From an uncultured Clostridia bacterium (GTDB lineage: Bacteria > Bacillota > Clostridia > Christensenellales > Aristaeellaceae), in NCBI GenBank assembly GCA_946538615.1, contig CAMNGW010000008.1:1-35009 (forward strand): a DNA stretch of 35,009 nt, given 5' to 3'. The position numbers were made by a program, and so were the translations under genes. Positions 7,501 to 16,655 of the stretch are shown in pieces. The notes under the pieces were generated by a model. The model ran no database searches, was not told where the DNA came from, and saw only the letters and a list, made by a program, of their open reading frames with translations. Position 1 is the stretch's first letter. The number at the start of each line of letters is the position of its first letter.

Positions 7501-10500
7501 ACAGGCTCCGCCAGCCTGACGGACAGCTGGGACACGGACTGCCATGTCAACATAGAATTTTCAGAGCCCGGCACCTTTTTCCTGGTGGCCGAAGTGACAG
7601 ATGCCGAGGGCCACAGCGTGAAAAAAACGTCACCGGACATCACGGTCCTCTCAGGCGTCGCGATCAGTTCTGTCACCCTCTCCTCCACATCCGTTCAGGC
7701 AGGGGAGACTGTATCCGCCTCTGTTTCTGTGAGCGGCGGGCAATCGCCCTACACCGTAACCATGGAGCTTTTCCGCGGCAATGAAGTAACGGACAGCCGT
7801 TCTTTCCAGGGGACTGGCACAAGCTATACCTGGAGCGGCATCTGTCCCACGGCCTCCGGCACCTATTTCGTCCGTGCCACCGTCATGGACGCCACTGAGC
7901 AGACTTCCTTCAAAGACTCCCCGTCCCTTACCGTGGGCACTGTCCTGTCCACGCGCATCGTGCCGAGCGTCACAGAGCTCCATCTTCTGACAGGCACCAG
8001 TGCCAACTTCTCCGTCACTATAGAACCGTCCAATGTCTCCAACCGCAGCGTGAATATTTCTGTGACAGACACCTCGGTCATCCGCTTTGACCAGACCGCC
8101 ATGACAGTGGCCGCCCTGAAAGCAGGGACAGCACAGATCATAATCGCCTCTGCAGACGGCGCCAGCCGTGCCGTCATCCCGGTTACTGTGGAGGACCCGG
8201 TTCCCATGAGCAATACCGAACTTGGCATATCAGAAAGGGGCATACAGTTCATCCGGGACCACGAGGGCCTCAGCAAGACGGTCTATGACGACGGCACCGG
8301 CGTTTACACCATCGGCTATGGCCATACCTACGGCGTGACCGCCTCAACGCCTCCCATCTCTGATGAACAGGCGGAAGCCTATCTGATGGAAGATATTGCC
8401 AGTAAAATCGGCCGGGTGGATGATTTCCTGAAAAAGAACAACATGTCCCTCCTGCAGCACCAGTATGACGCCCTTGTCTCCCTGGTCTTCAATCTGGCCA
8501 CCAACCCGCTGGGCGGCGATTACCGTCTCACGCGCCTTCTGACCGCCTACAAAAACAGTCCCGGCACCATTCCCGCAGAGAAAGTCTGGGAGTGTTTCGC
8601 CACCTGGCACAACTACAAAAACAAAAAAGACGAGTCCATTGACATGTATGGCCTGTACAACCGCAGAATGGATGAGGCGCGCCTGTTCATCTCCGGCGAC
8701 TACTCCATGAAGACAGACTGGAAAAAACCATCCTGGCTCAAACCGGAACAGGTCGGGGACGATGTGCCCGAAGGCTGGATCCCTGATGAGGCAGGCGGTC
8801 AGGAGAACAACGACCCAGTGCCTCAGACAGCATTTGCCTTCAATAAAGGGCTCCTCAGCCTGAGCGACACGTCCTATGCGTACTGCTATGCCCTCAGCAA
8901 GGGAAGCATTGATGTGTATACCAGCAAGGAACTGACCACAAAGGGCACCGTCGACACGGGTGCCGGGAATTCGCATTACATCGACGGCGCCCATGATGAG
9001 CTGTGGCTGCTTGGGGTCGGTGTGAGCGGGAACTGGCACTGGGCCAAAGTCTCCTATCCCATTTCCGGGACCAGTCAGCGCCATACCGCCTATATTCCCC
9101 TTGATGAGATCGTCTACGGGCGGATCCTCACGAGCGAAGTTGCTTCCGGGACCTGTTATGTCTGCGACCGGAGGGACGCACAGATCAATGATGACCATTA
9201 TGTGTCCCCCGGCGACACGGTCCATACCCTCGCCTACAGTGACGGCTGCAGGCAGATCCTTTACCCGGTCTCAGGCGGCAAGTACCGCATTGCCTGGCAG
9301 CGCAATGATGAGGATGTCCACGGTAACTACAACAGCGGCCTCGACCTCCTTTCCGCCTCCCGTCCCGCCTACGCTTTCGCTCCCGGGAACACCACCGTTG
9401 TCACATATACAGACAAGAACCTGAGCAGCCGCGGCAATGAAGAGAAGGGCGCCTACAGCACAGCCGGGATCACCCCGCAGACCGATGACCTGCAGATCTT
9501 TGACGTGGGCACCACAAACGGCAGGACCTGGGCCTACCTCACCTATCCGGTGGGCAACATACGCTACCATGCCTACGTCTATCTCTCCGATCTCATACCC
9601 GGCACGTCCAATGAGCATCACAAGTCCACCATCACCTACGCTGTCTCAGACCGTCCGGGTGAGGGCACCAATCCGAACCACTATGTGGAGCCCGGAGATG
9701 ACGTCTATCTTCTGACCAGGAACGGGGACGGCTGCCAGATCATGTACACCCTCGCCAGCGGCTCCTACCGGATCGCCTGGTGCACGACCGATGAATACAA
9801 CAACCAAAAAAAGGAACCTGACCCGCCCACAGGCCTGATCTTCTCCTTTGCCGCCGCATCGGATTCCTATACCGCCTTCGGCAAGAACGGGATGAGCTAT
9901 GCCTACAGCGCCTTGAAGGACCACGCGGACAGACAGGATGCCCTCAATGCCATGCTCAAGGAAAAAGGGTACACAGCTTCAAGTCTTTCCCAGATCAGAA
10001 AGCTCATCGTGTTCCTTGACGGCTACGGGTACAAAGTGTCCGACGGCAGCAAGCGCACGGCACTGTGCGTGGTGTTCAGCTACGGCAAAGTCATCTTCGC
10101 CAGCGACCAGGCCAGCACGCTGCCCGACCGGCCGTTCGATTCGAAGGGGAATCATACCACATCCGATTCCAGATCGACCGATATCGGTACCCTTGTGGAC
10201 GGCACCTATACGGCAGAAAATACGTACCACAAGAAATCCTATCCCGCTCTGAATGTCAAGGGCGCTTACGCGGTGCGCATCCATGTGGGGTCCACATCAT
10301 CTTCCGAGCACGACATGGGCTCAAAGAACAACAACGGGTCATGCAAATGTCCCACGCTGTTCGGCCACCAGGAGATGTCGCTGGTCCATACAGGCATCAA
10401 CATCCACAGGTCAACCATTGCCACGATCCGTTCCGAGGGCAGCATACCTGATTCCGCCGGCTGCATTAACGTATACACGGATGATTATGCACGATTTGCA

Positions 10501-10734
10501 GCTGCTGCCGGGTTTGCCACCATAACCAACAGCTCCGGTGTCCCCACGGCTTCCGTGAGCAGTGCCAGCGGCGGCAAGAGCTGCAGTGTCACTGTCATTG
10601 TGAGCCGGAAATACGGCTATGAGCATTCCACCGCCTTCAGGAACTTCGTACGCAGCAAATATACTGCCGGCGGCACCTGCCACGAATCCGCCATCAATGC
10701 GATTCTGTCCGGCAGCAAAACTTACACAAAATAA
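4513..10734 (+). CDS. Giant secreted protein: LRR, Ig-like repeats, GH24 lysozyme and L,D-transpeptidase-like domain
   Basis: 2073 residues. The GTG start is set by GGAGG six bases upstream, and a signal peptide ends near AFA (29). Domains in order: BspA-type LRR_5 modules (about 35-110 and 175-220); Ig-like domains (about 240-520); five bacterial Ig-like group 2 domains (about 523-606, 705-946 and 1145-1226) with related modules between; a phage-type lysozyme domain at about 1236-1400 with catalytic E1251 in HEG and the box YDDGTGVYTIGYGHT (1258-1272). Next come SH3-like modules (about 1440-1760). The C-terminal domain has INIH (H1965) and SAGCIN (C1984), which resembles the His and Cys of YkuD L,D-transpeptidases. 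The lysozyme would cut the glycan strand; the last domain may act on peptide cross-links. There is no LPXTG or membrane anchor. It shares its LRR type with the next gene, 37 bases downstream. The lysozyme call is firm, the transpeptidase call moderate. Confidence 0.85.
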   Translation: MSGKYRSHTRLLPVLFLILCTLWLVPAFAERALTLPSHLSLIGPEAFTGNTSLEKVIIPDGATSIGPRAFAGCRSLWCVVIPDSVSSIADDAFDGCPLLSIRSSEHAYACSYALSRGIPYMNSDGQLSGTDASGLRYSLSDGVLTLSGSAGMATKSSAAGYPWYHVRDLIRKIVAEDGVETIAARAFEGCSALQEAVLPDSLYYIGRSAFSGVPDTFTVSGRSGSYAQEWTEAQHHIFQKKLEIISSPDVVRFFDLEEVSFHVDALGDGLTYFWERSPRGSDKFYTIYGAYPSVDPLALTDTYTDTMDYDMDGWRYRCTVTDERGNTLTTQPAVLSLRKTAKITKHPGTVRVRAGDPATFSIEAEGDGLEYFWQYRLSTSYSEEDWRDVVGAHSPSLTILVENSNKIYRCLIKDTYGNTARSMYGRIRLDISMSDPEDLSVDAGGTAAFDVTVSGEDLTLLWQVCYAGETVWRDLGASYGSNTRRISFTATAYMDGNRYRCVCKDASDAVQTSRAALLSVNVPVTGVTMQSAMSMETGSIAQLAATVEPYLASDRRVTWKSSRPDVVDVTGNGILTAGSHEGTAVVTVATLDGGFIASCTVTVFDNLKLAAITPSVTRIECGESLSYTVDITGGVRPFTVTSSLMRLGSSSPVLTRTLSGSSDRFTDAFTINQPGIYYLSCKVADSDLVGASGTSDYVTVIRRATSLRLSDSTLFLTVNEHARLTATVLPSDASDQGVSWNVLNPEVATCTDGIVVARGGGQTIVSATSEDGGFTLHCTVFVSVPVQGVSLSETSLKLTAGQVCTLKAEILPANASNPALVWSSSDPSVVTVENGEVRATGKGTAKITVTTQDGGFQASCTATVTEAVSGILLSREKLVIETGSSSTIVATVLPDGADANGVTWSSSDTGVARVGAGYVSAVHAGTAVITATSPDGAYTAQCQVTVYDPLAIGDITARESTVNVFSGGCGYDFSISGGVAPYTSRYELVCRDNGKVTGSASLTDSWDTDCHVNIEFSEPGTFFLVAEVTDAEGHSVKKTSPDITVLSGVAISSVTLSSTSVQAGETVSASVSVSGGQSPYTVTMELFRGNEVTDSRSFQGTGTSYTWSGICPTASGTYFVRATVMDATEQTSFKDSPSLTVGTVLSTRIVPSVTELHLLTGTSANFSVTIEPSNVSNRSVNISVTDTSVIRFDQTAMTVAALKAGTAQIIIASADGASRAVIPVTVEDPVPMSNTELGISERGIQFIRDHEGLSKTVYDDGTGVYTIGYGHTYGVTASTPPISDEQAEAYLMEDIASKIGRVDDFLKKNNMSLLQHQYDALVSLVFNLATNPLGGDYRLTRLLTAYKNSPGTIPAEKVWECFATWHNYKNKKDESIDMYGLYNRRMDEARLFISGDYSMKTDWKKPSWLKPEQVGDDVPEGWIPDEAGGQENNDPVPQTAFAFNKGLLSLSDTSYAYCYALSKGSIDVYTSKELTTKGTVDTGAGNSHYIDGAHDELWLLGVGVSGNWHWAKVSYPISGTSQRHTAYIPLDEIVYGRILTSEVASGTCYVCDRRDAQINDDHYVSPGDTVHTLAYSDGCRQILYPVSGGKYRIAWQRNDEDVHGNYNSGLDLLSASRPAYAFAPGNTTVVTYTDKNLSSRGNEEKGAYSTAGITPQTDDLQIFDVGTTNGRTWAYLTYPVGNIRYHAYVYLSDLIPGTSNEHHKSTITYAVSDRPGEGTNPNHYVEPGDDVYLLTRNGDGCQIMYTLASGSYRIAWCTTDEYNNQKKEPDPPTGLIFSFAAASDSYTAFGKNGMSYAYSALKDHADRQDALNAMLKEKGYTASSLSQIRKLIVFLDGYGYKVSDGSKRTALCVVFSYGKVIFASDQASTLPDRPFDSKGNHTTSDSRSTDIGTLVDGTYTAENTYHKKSYPALNVKGAYAVRIHVGSTSSSEHDMGSKNNNGSCKCPTLFGHQEMSLVHTGINIHRSTIATIRSEGSIPDSAGCINVYTDDYARFAAAAGFATITNSSGVPTASVSSASGGKSCSVTVIVSRKYGYEHSTAFRNFVRSKYTAGGTCHESAINAILSGSKTYTK
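6625..7350 (+). repeat. Three tandem bacterial Ig-like group 2 domains inside the giant lysozyme gene
   Basis: Three consecutive units of about 80 codons each share the pattern VSLSETSLKLTAGQ, then ILPANASNPALVWSSSDPSV, then GTAKITVTTQDGGF and a CTATV end strand. Two diverged copies lie further out, at about 6079-6330 and 7945-8190. These are protein-level repeats and give the extended stalk of the molecule. Confidence 0.75.
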
Positions 10735-10771
10735 ACCGTGCTCATTTTTCAGGCACAGAAATGAGGGAACC

Positions 10772-13700
10772 ATGAAACCTGTCCGCAAACTGCATGCTGT
10801 CTGTGCGCTCCTTGTCCTCTGCCTGCTGCTGACCAGCCTGGTATGCACGGGGGCAAAAGCGGATTCATATGCCTATACATGGCCGCTCCCTGTTTCCACC
10901 GGCTATGTATCCAATTCGTTCTCATCCAAACATATCGGCACGGATTTCCATGCCTCCATTGGCACAGAAGTCTATTCCATCGCTTCAGGGACGGTCATCA
11001 AGGCCATCGATAACGGCTGCACCGGCTCGCACAACGGCTCCTCTTATGCGCCGGTATGCACCAAGGCAGGCTGCGGGGGAAGCTATGGCAACTACATTGT
11101 CATCAGCCACGGCAACAATGTCTATTCCCTCTATGCCCATCTGAAGACAGGCAGCTTCCGCGTCAGCGTGAACCAGACCGTCTCGCAGGGGCAGCTCATC
11201 GCCCTTTCCGGCAACGCGGGCAACACCTATGGCGCCCATCTGCACCTGGAGTTCATGGTGGGCGGCATAAGCCAGGGTGGCACGGCTTACAACAAAAACA
11301 GTGAAAACTACCTGACCAAGGTCAATGTCGGCCAGATCATTCCTGACACCTGCAGCTGCTCCACCTCCTATGCCGGGCACTATACCGTGAACGTCAGCTC
11401 CACCCTGAACCTGCGCGACGGCCACGGGACAGGCTTTGCCTCACTGAGGAGCATTCCCAATGGCACCACGCTCTATGTGACCAAATCGGACGGGACATGG
11501 GCGCATGTCACCTATGACGGGGCTGAGGGCTGTGTCGCCCTCCGCTATCTGTCCCTTCAGCAGCCCGACCCGGTCCCTGCGCCGGACCCCGCCAACGACG
11601 ATGCCTACCTTTTCCATCCCCTTGTCTTTGATGTCAATTTCTACCGTGCTGCCAATTATTATGATCTCGGTTCCTTTTCAGATGACCAGCTCAGGTCCCA
11701 CTGGAAAAACAACGGCGTCCACGAGGGCCGCCGCTCCAGCGCCGTTTTCAGGGTCTCAGAATATGTGAATTACCATTACGACCTGAGGAACACCTATGGC
11801 AGCGACTACATTGGCGCCATCCACCACTTTGTCGATTTCGGCATAGCCGAGGGGCGCTCCAGCTGTGAAGAGTTCCATTTTGACACGTACAAAGCCAATT
11901 ACGGCGATCTGCAGAACGCATTCGGCTCCAACAATTATGATTACTTTGCCCACTACATCAACTATGGGCGCAGCGAGGGCCGCATCGCCAACGCCAGGCT
12001 GCACCTTCTCTTCGATCCCAACGGCGGCTCCGTGTCCCCCTCCAGCATGGAGATCACAACAGAAAAGGCCTACGGGGCACTCCCGGTCCCTGTGAGAAGC
12101 GGCTACCTTTTTGAAGGGTGGTACACCCAGAAAAGCGGTGGATCGTTAGTCACAGCCTCCAGCACAGCGCCCGGCCTGCCCCACGCGGACCGGACCGTTT
12201 ATGCCCACTGGACCATAAACAGCTGCACGGTCACCTTTGACGCCGGGGCCATGACAAGCGTGTCGCCTGAGAGCAAGACGGTCACGCCCGGCGGTGCCTA
12301 CGGCGCCCTCCCTGTCCCAGTCCAGATGCTGGTTACCGGGGAGATCTTCGACGGATGGTACTATGAAGACAACCTCATCACTTCCACATCCATTGTGAAC
12401 GTCTCCGTCGACCACACGCTCACGGCAAGATGGAGGGGGGCTTCGAGCACCGCCACCTTTGACCCCTGCGGAGGGACGCTGCCCGCAGGCAAAGCGCAGA
12501 AAACAGTCGTCCAGGGGCTCCCCTACGGCGAACTGCCCGAGCCTGTCCTGGAGGGCTACCGTTTTGACCACTGGGAGCTGCGCCGTCTCCCCAACTACAC
12601 AATCCCCATCACCAAGGAGGTGACGCGGGACACCATCGTTGTCCACTATGAGGACCATACGCTCTATGCTGTTTACACGCCTCTGACCTACACCGTCACC
12701 TACGATTATGACGGCACCAACAGGAAGACCCGTACACTCAGCTACGGGGACACCTACGGCGAGAAGCTTGGCAATCCTCCTTTTTACATCTATGAGATGC
12801 CCTTTTCCCTTCTCACGCGCACAGGCTACACCTTCGCTGGATGGGAAACGGAAAACGGCGTGTCCGTCACTGGCAGCACCACCCTCGTCCTTGCCAGGGA
12901 CCATACCGTGTACGGCAGGTGGACGCCCAACACCTATCAGGTCCTCTTCAAATACGGCAATGGGACAGGCGATGTCTTCCAGACCACCGTCACATACGGG
13001 AAACCCTACGGCAACCTCCCCCTGGCAACCAAAGAGGGGTACACGTTCGGGGGCTGGATGCTGGAAAACGGCAGCATTGTGACGTCAGGCACACTGGTTG
13101 CCACGGCGCAGGACCATGAACTGCAGGCCAAATGGGTCCCGCTGTCCTTCACCGTCAGTTTTGATTCCCTGGGCGGTTCGTCCGCTTCCTCCATAACGGT
13201 ATCCTATGGCTCGGCTTTCGGTACCCTGCCGTCCCCGACAAAGATCGGCCATACCTTCGACGGCTGGTACACACTGCCACAGGGTGGCAGCAGGATCACC
13301 AGCACCACAACTGTTTCGGTCCTGAAGGACACCATCCTTTACGCGCACTGGACCCCCAAGTCCTTTACCCTGAACTTCTCTGCACAGGGCGGCACGGTCA
13401 GCCCGGCAAGCAAAACCGTTGTCTATGGCTCTCCCTATGGGGAACTGCCCGTACCTGTCAAAGAAGGCTATGTGTTCTCCGGCTGGCGCTACGGCGGGCT
13501 GACCATCAACGCGGAAACCATCTTCTCGGCCCCCTTTGACACAACGGTCATCGCCCAGTGGACGCCGCAGCAGTATGCCATCATTTTCTCCCCCGGCTCA
13601 GGCAGCGGGACAGCCTTCACCCTCTGGAAGAACCATGGCGAGAACCTTACCTTGCCTGACTGCACCTTTGTAAAGGAGGGGCACACCTTCTCCGGCTGGT

Positions 13701-14803
13701 CCCTGGAGCAGGGCAGCACCACAGCCGATTTTGCTGCAGGAACCGCCTTCACCCTTAACCAGAGGACCACGCTTTACGCTGTATGGTCGCCCCTTCAGTA
13801 CACGGTAAGCTTTGATGTGAACGGAGCGGACAGTGGCGCGGCGCCCATACTGGTCACACACGGCGGGAAATACGCCAATCTCCCCAGTGTGACGCGCAAA
13901 GGGTACATTTTCAAAGGATGGTACAGGGGAAACCCTGACAGTGCCTCTTCTGTCCGGGTGTACAGCTACAGCTATATACAGAACGCTGACCATACCCTCA
14001 CCGCCAAATGGGAGATCCGCAAATGGCTCATTGTCTTCCACCCCAATGGCGGCACCTACTCCCTTGAGGCCGTATGGAAAACCTGGGACGTCCCCCTCAC
14101 CCTTCCTGAAGACCTTCCTGTGAAGGCGGGCTGCCGCTTTGCTGGCTGGTCACTGAGCAGCAGCGGCACACAGCCCGACTATCTGCCGGGGGGCACGTAC
14201 CTGAGCAATACCGAAGAGGACCATGTCATGCTCTATGCCATTTGGGAGGAGATCCACAAAGAGGATATGGTCATCCGCGACTCCGGCGTGCTCTTTACCG
14301 GGCGCCGCTATGCGCTGACAGAGTTTATTGACCCTTCGCTGTCGGGCCTCACGATGGATGACCTGTCGCTTTCTTCGGACTCTTCCGTGCTCCGGATCAG
14401 GGACGGTTTCCTCATCGCCTATGGCGACGGCAGCGCGTCTGTGACCGTCCGGTTGGCCCAAAAGCCGGATGTGTCCTGGACCCTTTCCTTTGTGACCTTC
14501 GACCTTGACGCCCATATGGTCTGGCTGCCCGAGGCCCTGACTGAAATCGGAGAAGAAGCCTTCATGGGGTCCTCTCTGGCGGCAGTGACCGTTCCGGACA
14601 CCTGCAGGGCCATCGGCCGCAGGGCCTTTGCCGGCTGCGGGCAGCTGGTCTGGATCTTCGTCCCCGGCACGGTCACCGACATTTCCCCGGATGCCTTTGA
14701 GGGATGCCCGGATACACTGACCATCTTTACCGACAGTGAGCGGATCGGGCGCTACGCCCAGCAGCAGGGCATAAGCTGGTCCCTCACCGGTCCTGGCACA
14801 TAA
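10772..14803 (+). CDS. Giant secreted M23 endopeptidase with SH3, EGR and Listeria-Bacteroides repeats
   Basis: 1343 residues. ATG 10772 follows GAGGG by four bases and opens a signal peptide ending near AKA (30). The M23 (LytM-type) zinc peptidase spans about 45-190, with H54 and D58 in HIGTD, H123 in YAHL and the HLH pair at 156-158. An SH3_3 domain follows (about 205-265, STLNLRDGHG). Three EGR repeats come next (277-407), then ten Flg_new repeats (408-1160) and a C-terminal BspA-type LRR_5 module (about 1250-1340: LTEIGEEAF, RAIGRRAFAGC). M23 enzymes cut peptide cross-bridges in peptidoglycan; the SH3 domain commonly binds the wall, and Flg_new and LRR modules are adhesive or structural. 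The LRR is like that at the N-terminus of the preceding protein. No sorting signal or membrane anchor is visible, so how it stays attached is unknown. Confidence 0.88.
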   Translation: MKPVRKLHAVCALLVLCLLLTSLVCTGAKADSYAYTWPLPVSTGYVSNSFSSKHIGTDFHASIGTEVYSIASGTVIKAIDNGCTGSHNGSSYAPVCTKAGCGGSYGNYIVISHGNNVYSLYAHLKTGSFRVSVNQTVSQGQLIALSGNAGNTYGAHLHLEFMVGGISQGGTAYNKNSENYLTKVNVGQIIPDTCSCSTSYAGHYTVNVSSTLNLRDGHGTGFASLRSIPNGTTLYVTKSDGTWAHVTYDGAEGCVALRYLSLQQPDPVPAPDPANDDAYLFHPLVFDVNFYRAANYYDLGSFSDDQLRSHWKNNGVHEGRRSSAVFRVSEYVNYHYDLRNTYGSDYIGAIHHFVDFGIAEGRSSCEEFHFDTYKANYGDLQNAFGSNNYDYFAHYINYGRSEGRIANARLHLLFDPNGGSVSPSSMEITTEKAYGALPVPVRSGYLFEGWYTQKSGGSLVTASSTAPGLPHADRTVYAHWTINSCTVTFDAGAMTSVSPESKTVTPGGAYGALPVPVQMLVTGEIFDGWYYEDNLITSTSIVNVSVDHTLTARWRGASSTATFDPCGGTLPAGKAQKTVVQGLPYGELPEPVLEGYRFDHWELRRLPNYTIPITKEVTRDTIVVHYEDHTLYAVYTPLTYTVTYDYDGTNRKTRTLSYGDTYGEKLGNPPFYIYEMPFSLLTRTGYTFAGWETENGVSVTGSTTLVLARDHTVYGRWTPNTYQVLFKYGNGTGDVFQTTVTYGKPYGNLPLATKEGYTFGGWMLENGSIVTSGTLVATAQDHELQAKWVPLSFTVSFDSLGGSSASSITVSYGSAFGTLPSPTKIGHTFDGWYTLPQGGSRITSTTTVSVLKDTILYAHWTPKSFTLNFSAQGGTVSPASKTVVYGSPYGELPVPVKEGYVFSGWRYGGLTINAETIFSAPFDTTVIAQWTPQQYAIIFSPGSGSGTAFTLWKNHGENLTLPDCTFVKEGHTFSGWSLEQGSTTADFAAGTAFTLNQRTTLYAVWSPLQYTVSFDVNGADSGAAPILVTHGGKYANLPSVTRKGYIFKGWYRGNPDSASSVRVYSYSYIQNADHTLTAKWEIRKWLIVFHPNGGTYSLEAVWKTWDVPLTLPEDLPVKAGCRFAGWSLSSSGTQPDYLPGGTYLSNTEEDHVMLYAIWEEIHKEDMVIRDSGVLFTGRRYALTEFIDPSLSGLTMDDLSLSSDSSVLRIRDGFLIAYGDGSASVTVRLAQKPDVSWTLSFVTFDLDAHMVWLPEALTEIGEEAFMGSSLAAVTVPDTCRAIGRRAFAGCGQLVWIFVPGTVTDISPDAFEGCPDTLTIFTDSERIGRYAQQQGISWSLTGPGT
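11602..11992 (+). repeat. Three tandem repeats ending in G-x-x-EGR
   Basis: Three units of about 42 codons: each has a Y-rich helix (ANYYDL, YHYDLRNTYG, ANYGDLQNAFG), an H-containing strand (SHWKNN, HHFVDFG, AHYINYG) and the end HEGR, AEGR or SEGR. Similar repeats occur in many surface and wall-lytic proteins of Bacillota; their function is not known to me. Confidence 0.75.
11993..14251 (+). repeat. Ten tandem Listeria-Bacteroides (Flg_new) repeats
   Basis: Ten units of about 70-80 codons, each with a start strand such as YTVSFD, a central YGxLPxP segment, GYxFxGW and an end such as LYAHWTP. They are diverged from each other at the DNA level, so this is an old expansion rather than a recent slippage. 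Flg_new repeats are small beta-grasp-like modules of surface proteins. Confidence 0.9.
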
Positions 14804-14811
14804 CTGCACAT

Positions 14812-14852
14812 AAAAGGAGCCCATCTTAGCACATAAGATGGGCTCCTTTTTC
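14812..14852. terminator. Strong bidirectional terminator between convergent genes
   Basis: AAAAGGAGCCCATCTT (14812-14827), loop AGCACAT, then AAGATGGGCTCCTTTT (14835-14850): a perfect 16-bp stem with an A-run on one side and a T-run on the other. It lies between the plus-strand gene ending at 14803 and the minus-strand gene ending at 14861 and can serve both. Confidence 0.9.
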
Positions 14853-14860
14853 CTGTTTCC

Positions 14861-16654
14861 TCAGGCGACCTGTTCAAACTGGCTGTTATACAGTTCTGCG
14901 TAGAACCCGCCTTTTTCCAGGAGTTCCCCGTGTTTTCCCTGCTCAACAATGTCCCCGTCGCGCAGCACCAGGATCATATCCGCGTTGCGGATGGTTGAGA
15001 GCCTGTGGGCGATCACAAAGCTCGTCCGCTTTTCCGTCAGCTGGTCCATGGCGCGCTGGGTAATCAGTTCTGTGCGCGTGTCCACAGAGGAGGTTGCCTC
15101 GTCCAGAATCAGCATCGGGCTGTTCTGGATCATGGCCCTTGCAATGGTCATCAGCTGTTTCTGTCCCGCTGAAATGGCTGTATTGTCACTGAGCACCGTG
15201 TCATACCCCTCAGGCAGCGCCTTGATGAACGCATGGATCCCGCAGGCCCTGCAGGCCGCCTTCATCTGTTCATCTGTAACGCCCGGCGTGTTATAGCACA
15301 GGTTCTCACGCACGCTGCCCTCAAAGAGCCAGGTGTCCTGCAGCACCATGCCGAACTTATCGTGCACCTCGGAACGCTTCATGTCCCGGATATTGACGCC
15401 ATCCAGAAGAATCTCGCCGCCCCTGGTTTCGTAAAAGCGCATCAGGAGATTGACCAGCGTCGTTTTGCCCGCGCCTGTCGGACCGACAATGGCCACTTTC
15501 TGGCCCGGCATGACATGGGCCGAAAAGTCTTTGATGACAAGCTCGTCGGGTTTATCCGGGTACGCGAACTGCACATGGCGGAACTCCACCTCGCCCCGCG
15601 TTTCCTCCGTCCTGTGCGCCTTGTCCTCCTCACTGTCCATTTCCTCTTCATCAAGGAACTCAAAGACGCGCTCGGCAGCAGCGGCAGCCGACTGCATACT
15701 GGTCATGGCCTGAGCGATCTGCTGGACCGGGCTCTGGAACTGGCGCACATAGATCATGAAGGCCGTGATCACGCCGAAGGTGATCGTTCCGTTCATCGCC
15801 AGCACGGCGCCGACGACACACACCGCGACATAGCCGAAGTTCCCGATAAAGCCCATGAGCGGCTGCATCATCCCGCCCAGGAACTGCGACTTGAAGTTCG
15901 CCTCGCGCACAGCCGCGTTCAGCTCGTCAAAATGGGCTTTGACCTTTTCGTCGGCATGGCTCGTGCGGATCACATCATGTCCTGTGTACATTTCCTCTAT
16001 ATAGCCGTTGAGGTTGCCCAGGTTCTGCTGTCTGGCCACAAAATACTTCTGGCTCCTGCCCATAATGACCATCATCACGGCCATGGCTATCAGGGTGGAA
16101 ACGACAGACGTTCCTGCCATGATCCAGTTGGTGATGACCATCATCAGCAGGCACCCTGCAAACTGCGCCGCCGAAGACACAATGCTCGCCAGCGAATTGG
16201 ACAGGGACGCGCTGATGGTGTCCACATCGTTGGTCACCCTTGACAGGACGTCTCCGTGCTCATGGAAATTGAAATAGCTCAGCGGCAGGGTGTTGATCTT
16301 CTCCACAATGTCTTTGCGCATCCTTTTGGACAGGCGCTGGTTGAACCCCGCCATCAGATAATGCTGAAGGAAGGTAAACAGGGAACTGAGCCCATACAGC
16401 GCGATGAGCACCGTGCCGGCCCTTGCGATGCCTGCCATGTCAATGCTCGTCATCAGCCCGGCCGTGATCAGGTCGGTGATCCGGCTGATCTGCCTGGGGC
16501 CGATGATGGTCAGCACTGCGCCGCCCGCAGCGAGGAGCAGCGACACGAGGATCACAGTCATGTCCCTGCGGCAGTAAACGAGAAGGTCCTGCATCGCCTT
16601 TTTCAGGTTATGCGGTTTTTCCTGCATCCTTCCTCTTCCATGTCCTCTTTGCAT
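14861..16654 (-). CDS. Heterodimeric multidrug-type ABC exporter, half-transporter with canonical ATPase site
   Basis: 597 residues: an N-terminal six-helix export domain (about 30-330) and a nucleotide-binding domain. Walker A is GPTGAGKTT (near 390), Walker B is LILDEATSSVD with the catalytic glutamate (near 515), and the H-loop is IAHRLS. The signature is ISAGQKQ instead of LSGGQ. ATG 16654 is chosen because GGAGG lies nine bases upstream and the upstream partner stops at 16656-16658, one base before it; an in-frame ATG at 16717 would overlap that gene. Together with the upstream partner it forms a pair of the LmrCD, BmrCD or TM287/288 kind, which export drugs or lipids through the membrane. 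Substrate unknown. Confidence 0.92.
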   Translation of the reverse strand: MQRGHGRGRMQEKPHNLKKAMQDLLVYCRRDMTVILVSLLLAAGGAVLTIIGPRQISRITDLITAGLMTSIDMAGIARAGTVLIALYGLSSLFTFLQHYLMAGFNQRLSKRMRKDIVEKINTLPLSYFNFHEHGDVLSRVTNDVDTISASLSNSLASIVSSAAQFAGCLLMMVITNWIMAGTSVVSTLIAMAVMMVIMGRSQKYFVARQQNLGNLNGYIEEMYTGHDVIRTSHADEKVKAHFDELNAAVREANFKSQFLGGMMQPLMGFIGNFGYVAVCVVGAVLAMNGTITFGVITAFMIYVRQFQSPVQQIAQAMTSMQSAAAAAERVFEFLDEEEMDSEEDKAHRTEETRGEVEFRHVQFAYPDKPDELVIKDFSAHVMPGQKVAIVGPTGAGKTTLVNLLMRFYETRGGEILLDGVNIRDMKRSEVHDKFGMVLQDTWLFEGSVRENLCYNTPGVTDEQMKAACRACGIHAFIKALPEGYDTVLSDNTAISAGQKQLMTIARAMIQNSPMLILDEATSSVDTRTELITQRAMDQLTEKRTSFVIAHRLSTIRNADMILVLRDGDIVEQGKHGELLEKGGFYAELYNSQFEQVA

Positions 16655-16655
16655 C

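Noticed and set aside
11993..14251. Repeat array considered as a CRISPR or satellite
   Set aside because: The periodicity is at the protein level with diverged DNA and an unbroken reading frame.
5072..14824. Many frames of 60 to 340 codons opposite or out of phase with the two giant genes
   Set aside because: They follow from the GC-rich codon usage of the real genes, whose repeats and catalytic motifs are clear.
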